Shown here: one piece after another, positions 9,801 through 13,344 of the stretch
Layout: each line of letters starts with the position of its first letter
Numbering within the stretch: position 1 is the stretch's first letter
DNA from: Clostridiales bacterium
GTDB lineage: Bacteria; Bacillota; Clostridia; Peptostreptococcales; Anaerovoracaceae
Length of the DNA: 39,810 nt
Assembly (NCBI GenBank): GCA_009782285.1
Contig: WRJK01000016.1
Coordinates: 1-39,810 of the forward strand
Reading direction: 5' to 3'
Notes under the pieces: model-generated
Told to the model about the DNA's origin: nothing
Seen by the model: only the letters and a program-made list of their open reading frames with translations
The model's database searches: none
Program-made: the position numbers and the translations under genes

Positions 9801-12205
9801 GTGTAATTCCAGCGCTGTTTTTGCTCCGGCACAACGGGCTTGATTTCTTCCGCGATTTGATTTAGCACCTCTCCCATGGTTTCAAAACTCAGGTCAGTGT
9901 TCAAAAGATCCATATACCGATTGATGAATTTTGCCTTGAACTCGCTGTTTTGCATCAATTTCCCAAAGAAGTAGTGATTTTGCAGCGCCGCCCCCTGCAG
10001 TATTTCCGCTATGGAATCGAAGGCCATGCCCTGTGAACCGGCCCCCTCTCCGCCGCCGTTTTCGCCAAGGCCGCCGATGAAAGCCATGTCGCTGTCCTTC
10101 AGCAGGAAGCGGTACCTGCCGTCCTGCCCCGGACTGCCTGTAGGCGCCCCGGTGTAGCGCCACATCTCGTTGTTGTTGCCGTGGCGTTTCTTGTTGTAGT
10201 TGGTCCGGTTAACCCAGTCGTTGTCACCAATGAACGTCTTAATCACGGTGTAGTCGATCAGGCTGTCTTCATCGACGTATTCCAGCACCTTGGCATATGC
10301 TTCAGGTGTGTTCATGTTGGCTATCTTGTTGATCTCGCTGACAGTTGCAAGGAAATAAGACCTTGATTCCTCCGTGCCGTTTGCGTCCGTCATTTCTATC
10401 GTGCTTGGGTTTTCAAGAATGTCGTAGTAGTCCTTGTTGCCTCCGTAGTGCGATTCCAAATAGCGGTCGTCGTACCTTTCGGTCATCTGGTAAAGGCCCC
10501 AGTACTCGCCGTTGAGGAATGCCACAACCGGGCGGTAGGCTTGCGTTTCGTTCGAGAAATCTCTTGCGATCACATTGACCAAGGAGTCACGTAACATGGC
10601 GGAAGCTATGTCGTTGCCATGGGCGCGTATCGTAAAACGCTGGAAATCGTTTATGGCGTTCCCTTTATAATCCTTTGCCTCCCCTTGAAACAAGTCGTAG
10701 TCGACGCTGCTGGCACCATTGTGAAGAGGCAGGTTTTCAACCATTCCGTTGCGGGCGTAGAAACGCAGGGATTTCTGTGCGCTGTTTCGCGACACTCCGC
10801 CGTGGATGCGCACACCCATGCCCTGGGAGACGACTCGATTATACCCGGCAGCCGGGTCGAACATCTCGAAGTGGACCGGCCGTTCCCAGCTCTGATCCCA
10901 GTTCCACACGACCCCGTTCCATTCCGGTCGGTTGTCAGGGTAAATATAGTTGGGGTCGTTTTCATAATCCCCTCTTACATATATGCCTGTGCCAAGATCA
11001 AAGAAATAGTCTGCCGGAGTCGCAACTGAAATGATCGGCAGATTGCCATAGCGGCTAAAGATGTTGCCGTTCACGAAATAAGAATTTGTCGCGACTCCCG
11101 TAACGGGATTTCCTCCTGTGTCGAACACCTGTGCTTTTACCACTGTCCCCTTGAATACCGTTCCGAGATCCGGACGCACATATGTCCCGTGCATCGAAAG
11201 TGCGCTTGTCGTATGCGTTTTTTGCACCATGACTTCGTGGTCGGCAGTACGATCCTTCATTGTCAGAGGGCTTGCATATACAGGCGAGCCGGCTGTCGGG
11301 TCTTCCCCATCCAAGGTATAGCGTATGACATATCCCGAAGCGGATCCAGTATCCGCAGCAACGATGCCCAATTCCAAATCAAACTGGTTTTCGTAAAGTC
11401 CGGCAGGTTTGCCGAAGCTGATCGACACCACATCTGGCGCAACCGGCAGCGGCGACTTGTCGCCCGCCACCCAAACGCCGTCCCTGGACGAACGGGGGCG
11501 CACTTCAAGCAGCTTGTCGTCTGAAACGCCTGACGCGTTGTAATTCGGATGGTTTATGTCCGGCGATCGGTAGTCGATTATTTCAAAGTCAGCTGTATTG
11601 TCGTCCGTGTCCGTAAATCCGTTCCGGCGGGCAGACTTCTGCTTGGATACACCTGATTTTGGCCCGCTGCCCTCTCCGTAATCAAGGGGAATTGCCGGCG
11701 CGTTGTATGCACCGAGGAGATCGACAACACCGTTGGCATCTGTCGGATTGTATACAGACAGAGCATCTTGGTGGTTCACAAGCGCAAACTTGAATGAATC
11801 ATTGCTGATGATCAAAGGCCATTCTTCGTCTGCGTAATATATTTCATATCGCGTGTTTATCGTGCGGCCACCGTTTGCGCGGATTAAATACGAAGTGCTT
11901 GGCAAAATAACGCCGTTCAGGTCCAGCTTTGACCATGATGCGCCGTTTTCAGCGTACTGAAGCGACCAGCCGGACAGGTCAACCTCGGTTTCAGTAGGGT
12001 TGTATATTTCAATAAATGAATGCGAGACCGAACCATCGGCGTTTTTGCCGTTGCCATAGGCTTGGTTGATTATCAAGTGGTCAGGCAGCACTGACGACTC
12101 GCCATCAGTCGCAATCACGTTCAATGCCACGCCGGGCAATGTGCTAAATATCAGAGCAATTGTCAAAATTAATGACATTTTTGTTTTAAATCGTTTCGTT
12201 TGCAT
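836..12205 (-). CDS. Giant secreted protein: 2 CotH kinase-like domains, 4 lamin-tail domains, 5 repeated modules, C-terminal dockerin
   Basis: 3789 residues. Order: signal peptide (1-~30); lamin-tail domain (~40-240, LIINQAYG...FIEIYNPT...SGWSLQY); chitobiase-C-like beta domain (~262-320, IRYTLDGEDPT); CotH kinase-like domain (~382-817, MGVRIHGG, FLNGEYWGLYQMTERYDD, FLLKDSD); beta repeat (~820-930); three more lamin-tail domains (~933-1168, 1175-1368, 1378-1575); second chitobiase-C-like and CotH domains (~1595-1650, 1713-2160); five Ig-like plus GHYCWW-containing modules (~2175-3715) with an InlB-type repeat (~3365-3425) before the last; type-I-like dockerin (~3718-3789, loops DVDDNGRVAPMD and DVNADGEITTLD). 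CotH proteins of the spore coat are atypical protein kinases, and dockerin-bearing CotH proteins are known in cellulosomal clostridia; kinase activity here is inferred. ATG has AGGAAGGAG 8 nt upstream. Probably docks onto a cohesin; own promoter at 12428-12456. Confidence 0.93.
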   Translation of the reverse strand: MQTKRFKTKMSLILTIALIFSTLPGVALNVIATDGESSVLPDHLIINQAYGNGKNADGSVSHSFIEIYNPTETEVDLSGWSLQYAENGASWSKLDLNGVILPSTSYLIRANGGRTINTRYEIYYADEEWPLIISNDSFKFALVNHQDALSVYNPTDANGVVDLLGAYNAPAIPLDYGEGSGPKSGVSKQKSARRNGFTDTDDNTADFEIIDYRSPDINHPNYNASGVSDDKLLEVRPRSSRDGVWVAGDKSPLPVAPDVVSISFGKPAGLYENQFDLELGIVAADTGSASGYVIRYTLDGEDPTAGSPVYASPLTMKDRTADHEVMVQKTHTTSALSMHGTYVRPDLGTVFKGTVVKAQVFDTGGNPVTGVATNSYFVNGNIFSRYGNLPIISVATPADYFFDLGTGIYVRGDYENDPNYIYPDNRPEWNGVVWNWDQSWERPVHFEMFDPAAGYNRVVSQGMGVRIHGGVSRNSAQKSLRFYARNGMVENLPLHNGASSVDYDLFQGEAKDYKGNAINDFQRFTIRAHGNDIASAMLRDSLVNVIARDFSNETQAYRPVVAFLNGEYWGLYQMTERYDDRYLESHYGGNKDYYDILENPSTIEMTDANGTEESRSYFLATVSEINKIANMNTPEAYAKVLEYVDEDSLIDYTVIKTFIGDNDWVNRTNYNKKRHGNNNEMWRYTGAPTGSPGQDGRYRFLLKDSDMAFIGGLGENGGGEGAGSQGMAFDSIAEILQGAALQNHYFFGKLMQNSEFKAKFINRYMDLLNTDLSFETMGEVLNQIAEEIKPVVPEQKQRWNYTLDLASWQNEINWIKAHMAARTSQDPAISGITKGLNALANASRAQLAITEPDNGSITLNGMDLTYSESVWSGTYYAGFEQTVKAAAAPGYKLKHFVVNGVEVPEPAYTFTMPAEGAAIEAVFEERGENPEYPPLIINQAAAVNEVTDGSADGALSHGFVEIYNPTDEPFDISGWSLQYMKNGDTSWQVLNLAGGEGGVLPPRHSYLIRMKSEVPPNTANRLLLSNIATEWPVGPYGFDQEWAGIAGFGNSSFMYALVANQNQLPYGMPDVADGVVDFVGAGNDIKADFQWGTYEVIKMSKQQSVRRTDFVNTFDNFADFTNIDYRYQSAAVRPAGLTTATNSSGITDEEFLAYRPRSLVDGAWPLGGGSDYPDNPSVIINQAIGIGDVANDSSPGAVEYSFVELYNPTDAAVDVSGWSLQYAESGTSWVMLKLSGEIPAKNSYLVRANGASPNARLFIPDADLDWDGVIISNRAFKIALVSNQVLLEVKEPTAADGVMDLVGADNPNNFADYWWGSGAVAKFSKQQAVRRVDFVNTFDNKSDFVSIDYRTADINEFYPRSLADGAWPSGGGNPGYLPNHLIINQAAGIGDITTDSSDKAIEYSFVELYNPTDKATDVSGWSLQYAESGSEWTMCKLEGVILPRTSYLVRATKNGPNLPGTRLFIPDADMDWGDVVISNRVFKFALVNHQNPLTVYNPAAAQGVVDLVGANNSEEADWFEGSGPASKMSKQQAARRINFSDYDQNWYDFEAADYRSTGKAGQNIETYRPRWSGDGAWGLDLTPPPPPPSTEGTIVFNKPAGIYPAAFGLELSTTSAGAVIRYTLDGEDPTSESAEYTAPLPMTERIAGTGGDPHKLLWNLRTTGPRNEMPSYSRDDIGALFRGTVVKARLFGSDGEPVSDIYVNSYFVNGDVAALYGELPVVSMSTPAGYLFDNENNGIYVKGVESSDGLDSGPYNFDQKGSEWERPVYFEMFDPASGAGWETHAVVDQGMGLRIHGGASRHFPQKSLRFYARTGSLSTNVDDANDGILQVINGSNSVNYDMFNGGASSAGGNALTGGFKRFMLRAGGNDAEKSFIRDAISSSLTSGVDTIETQGYRPAVLFINGEFWGVFEMLERFDDEYLAQHFGGNSSDYRILENPSGIGKTSADDNDLDAIAYYETTIAAVEGITDMNTQEAYEMLEGIVDIDSLIDYVVIETLGGNTDWVQFSGTWESYFGTFVYNGNNQRMWYYTGADDGQPGHDGRFRWMLYDTDKSWGYEDSNQGQAGYNTIADTLIQPGTGTPNDNLYFFRKLMENDAFRFKFVSRYLEALDEWLDLSVMTETVDDLAAEIAAALVQHRIRWPYTYNEAKWATEISGIKSWMAARANPSGAFVKALKGYADVPGYEQAAIYTAAYAGEPDSLPQTVELKADGGTAVQAAVLWDVEKFLAAEAYDTIALTGTAVGSGTPVTAVIEVIPRGLVYYIDSGTLTDYQGWGMLYKYGMPPNITDEWKTEPYAPSAAYNAVKALVGGRLLNNVPDRLYAESYPAGSRWGVEPEGILFPVAYVDEPLNKKLASGFVGNGGSSEGAPESLEYKLYLPAGEYKITTGHFCWWSPTFDDVTGEPTGGYPREMEVRLNGVPCCTPFEFSKFGDSDVLTFDYHHASDGELTIDIKWTKGDGQVVSFIGVQDVGGDEVIGTVKDVYAAYVGEADSLPRTVDLLYKSGITENAEVVWDVAPFSTAKAFDTVALTGTVKDGAYAVEVAIEVIPRELVYYVDAGTAQIYKDGLPVYPGTVESLPDDGVQYGNGTAFTASAAYGPVVEKLAEDGWQLRNGASDQLFDGTWGLNPDAYQFPVSHVNPAVGQKLATGYVGWDDRDGDDYETRNKYIEYTLYLPEGDYSITTGHYCWWSLMYDDEGKPNGGYPRTMEVLFNGEAPEGGTAFTFKDLGDFMVKTYNFSQKASGLLSISIPALLGGDGATLSFIGVEDATGEHADDIVEIKPVYAAAYLGEEASLPQTVEALFRSGKTEPVEVSWDTVPFTNADAYEKIALTGTVEGSSLTAAATIEVVPRNLLYFIDAGTVGVYPPINEWLQGNVLEVEVVDGEAKYQPAPGPVGSPAYDAVAAKLAGDGKSLLNEASDKLYSGTWGLAQDAYQFPVAYLGSSDGKLSTGYVGWDLRPWDPTYDDKNAYIEYVLELPAGEYLISTGHYCWWDPEYDEDNILIGGLPRTMEVLFNGKVPDGGMPFTFNGFGQNKIVTYSFVQEEAGNVSIRSAAVSGDGPTLTFIGIEAVERDSIVSIVGDSSMYVAAYAGEPETLPEKVEVLFESGATGMADIVWDNGPFLDAELYDIVSLAGTVKGSDLAVTADVEVIPRDLRYFIDAGTIGTYPYINEWLQDGVLKVDVTGGEIIYTPAPGPAGSPAYNAVVAKLAEDGEALLNEASDKLYGGAWGLNPEAYQFPVAYLTPLNRKLTTGYVGWDLRPWDMDYDGKNTYIEYKLALPKGAYRITTGHYCWWDKSEDGGYPREMAVQFDGVIVGKLVDFDTFGQNKVASFGHYQEEDGELAIRILTTEGDGAVLSFIGVQEVEVPDTPFHTVTFMDGETVLNVQQVRHEAPALAPEPPEKEGYAFVGWDVSFKCVTSDLTVNAQYEAIIDRIVSLEGKTSFYEAVYIGGDDLPNLPGTIRALYNSGKTENVDVVWDYELLADAGAYSLVVLTGTIEGSDLTLTARVEMIPQDLVIFVDAGTNGAVPWTTYVEQTEDGESYVGGPSTDVSAAYDLISAKLAEDGKSLLNEVPDKFYGGDWGLNEEAYQFQVAFLDSPDLKLSTGYVGFDDWEIYGDKNQFIEYTLELKRGDYIITTGHYCWWGPMYDDVGEQNGGYPREMEIMFNGVTVEAPFTLSAFGQNRVCSHSYKQIEDGKLVIRVSTVSGDGAVLSFIGVQDVTAPAFMYGDVDDNGRVAPMDASLLSRYLADWPGIVINKAAADVNADGEITTLDLTILQRHIAGWPGYETLPYQP
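1060..5660 (-). repeat. Five tandem ~300-residue modules within the CotH giant protein
   Basis: The motif [IS]TTGH[YF]CWW recurs near residues 2390, 2685, 2987, 3288 and 3637, giving a period of about 300 residues; the last interval is longer because an InlB-type repeat is inserted. Each unit has an Ig-like half (AAYAGE..SLP.TVE, VVWD..PF, LTGTV), then a second half with Y-F-I-D-A-G-T, a LYSGTWGL-like segment, GYVGWD, IEYTLYLPEGDY, GGYPR-MEV and LSFIGVQ. The second half looks like a jelly-roll carbohydrate-binding or malectin-like fold, but I cannot assign a family. Confidence 0.8.
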
Positions 12206-12249
12206 TAAAAAAACTCCTTCCTAAAAGATTCTGCCCCATTTGTTATGTC

Positions 12250-12309
12250 GTTGTGGTTCGACGTTTTCAGCCTCTTTTATTCTGGAGTTATGGTTCTCTG
12301 TTTTCAGCC
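12250..12309 (-). repeat. Two imperfect 23-bp direct repeats in the CotH gene leader
   Basis: On the minus strand, GGCTGAAAAC followed by GAACCA and AAC occurs at 12287-12309 and again at 12250-12272, with 18 of 23 positions matching by hand count and 14 bp between copies. They lie in the long predicted 5' untranslated leader. A role in mRNA folding or regulator binding is possible but unsupported. Confidence 0.4.
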
Positions 12310-12413
12310 GCGTTTTTGCTGATGGGAACGTGGTTATCCCGGCTCCTGCTCATCTCATTTGTATTTTTTTGCCAGCCACCTCCTTGCTTGTTTGATTGCA
12401 CGTGTATATATGT

Positions 12414-12427
12414 GTGTAATTATACAC
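12414..12427. promoter_or_regulatory. Palindrome at the predicted start site of the CotH giant gene (operator candidate)
   Basis: GTGTA-ATTA-TACAC, a perfect 5+5 inverted repeat immediately downstream of the -10 box, where a repressor would block initiation. The minus strand also reads TATAAT inside it, so it could instead be an alternative -10. No matching palindrome lies at the other giant gene's promoter. Confidence 0.35.
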
Positions 12428-12456
12428 AATATATCATAATTGTTTGGCAAAATCAA
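12428..12456 (-). promoter_or_regulatory. Promoter of the CotH giant gene
   Basis: -35 TTGATT (12451-12456), 17-bp spacer, -10 TATATT (12428-12433). The -35 and much of the spacer, including the block TCATAATTGTT as read on the plus strand, are identical to the promoter at 27577-27605 in front of the LRR giant gene. Predicted start site is near 12421, leaving a leader of about 215 nt. Confidence 0.65.
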
Positions 12457-12471
12457 CCGTTTTGTTGATTT
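12450..12471 (-). terminator. AT-rich hairpin after the cohesin–dockerin gene (possible weak terminator)
   Basis: 8-bp inverted repeat AAATCAAC / GTTGATTT with a 6-nt loop, followed on the minus strand by a short T-containing stretch. It lies about 50 bp past the stop of the 267-residue gene, but it overlaps the -35 box of the next promoter, so the inverted repeat may be partly fortuitous. Confidence 0.35.
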
Positions 12472-12518
12472 TTTGTGTAATTTTCCACTTATAAATTTTC
12501 GGCCTTTAACTCGCGTTT

Positions 12519-13322
12519 CTACTTCGTGTAATGTATGAAAAGGTCTATCAAGTCGAGCATGTCTATCACCCCATCCCTGTTGACGTCGCATGAGCTGGCC
12601 GTAATGCCCTTGCCTTTGGAATCCTTAACCTTGGCCAGCGTGCTCCAATTAGAGGAACTCTTGTCAAAGCCGCAATACAACAGCAATATAGCAAAATCCT
12701 TTGAATCCACTTTTGAGTCCCCGTTCAGGTCGTAGATGCTCCCCGTCGATGCAGGCACTGAGCCTCCCGAACCCGAGCCGCCCCCGGCTGGAGTGGGCGA
12801 CGGCACCGCCGCAACCGAAACCGTGCCATTCTCTGTTGCAAAGCTTACAGGCTTCAAATCGACGTTGTGGATGTCGCTTCTGGCATTGTACGTCACTGTC
12901 ACCTGCGAGCTCTTAGCGCCCTGCAGGATTTCAAACTGAAGCACTGCAATTGTCCCGTTTGCTGTGAAGTTCGTCTTTGCCGTGCCGTTGCTCCAAAGCA
13001 GTGTGTAGGGCTGGGCAAATTCGGGGCCCATGTAGTGCGCCGCGCTCCCAAGCAGCCCTTTGTCCTCGACCTTGACCAGCTTCAGCGATGATGTGTCGTA
13101 CCCGACCAAAAGGCGCATCGACGCGACTCCTGGGTTGTTTTCAAGGCTAATGGCGACGTCTACGGCGTCGCCGGCTTTGCCCGAGCCGCTAGCGACCTTA
13201 ATCATCGGCTCGTCAAGGGCAGACATGCTGTTTACTGCTGCGGTCCCAATCATTGAGAAAGCCCCGAAGACTAGCATCACTGCTAGTATAATTGTTATTA
13301 GCCGATATGGTTTCTTTGACAT
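12519..13322 (-). CDS. Secreted cohesin–dockerin protein (small scaffoldin/adaptor)
   Basis: 267 residues. The signal peptide starts MSKKPYRLI and closely resembles that of the 862-residue neighbour. Residues ~38-172 form a cohesin domain: GKAGDAVDVAISLENNPGVA, YDTSSLKLVKVE, GTIAVLQFEI and a final VSFATENGTVSV are the usual cohesin strands. A Pro/Gly/Ser linker (~173-197) follows, then a dockerin-like module (~198-267) with loops DLNGDSKVDSKD and DVNRDGVIDMLD separated by 48 residues. A chain with one cohesin and one dockerin is an adaptor: it can bind a dockerin partner and itself be bound. No SLH, transmembrane or LPXTG anchor is present. The gene starts 22 bp after the nine-dockerin gene, with GGAGG upstream, so the two are one operon. 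The first loop has Ser in place of the usual Gly at position 6. Confidence 0.9.
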   Translation of the reverse strand: MSKKPYRLITIILAVMLVFGAFSMIGTAAVNSMSALDEPMIKVASGSGKAGDAVDVAISLENNPGVASMRLLVGYDTSSLKLVKVEDKGLLGSAAHYMGPEFAQPYTLLWSNGTAKTNFTANGTIAVLQFEILQGAKSSQVTVTYNARSDIHNVDLKPVSFATENGTVSVAAVPSPTPAGGGSGSGGSVPASTGSIYDLNGDSKVDSKDFAILLLYCGFDKSSSNWSTLAKVKDSKGKGITASSCDVNRDGVIDMLDLIDLFIHYTK

Positions 13323-13344
13323 GGTGTTGGTTCCTCCTTAATCC

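Larger units (their letters stand above)
12206..12518. other. 313-bp intergenic region between the cohesin–dockerin gene and the CotH giant gene
   Basis: No credible gene. It holds the ribosome binding site of the CotH giant gene, a roughly 200-nt 5' untranslated region with two imperfect 23-bp direct repeats, a palindrome at the predicted start site, a promoter and a small AT-rich hairpin overlapping the -35 box. Confidence 0.75.

Noticed and set aside
12206-12518. Small gene or leader peptide in the 313-bp gap
   Set aside because: Short frames there either overlap the cohesin–dockerin gene or stop after a few codons, and none has a ribosome binding site at proper spacing.
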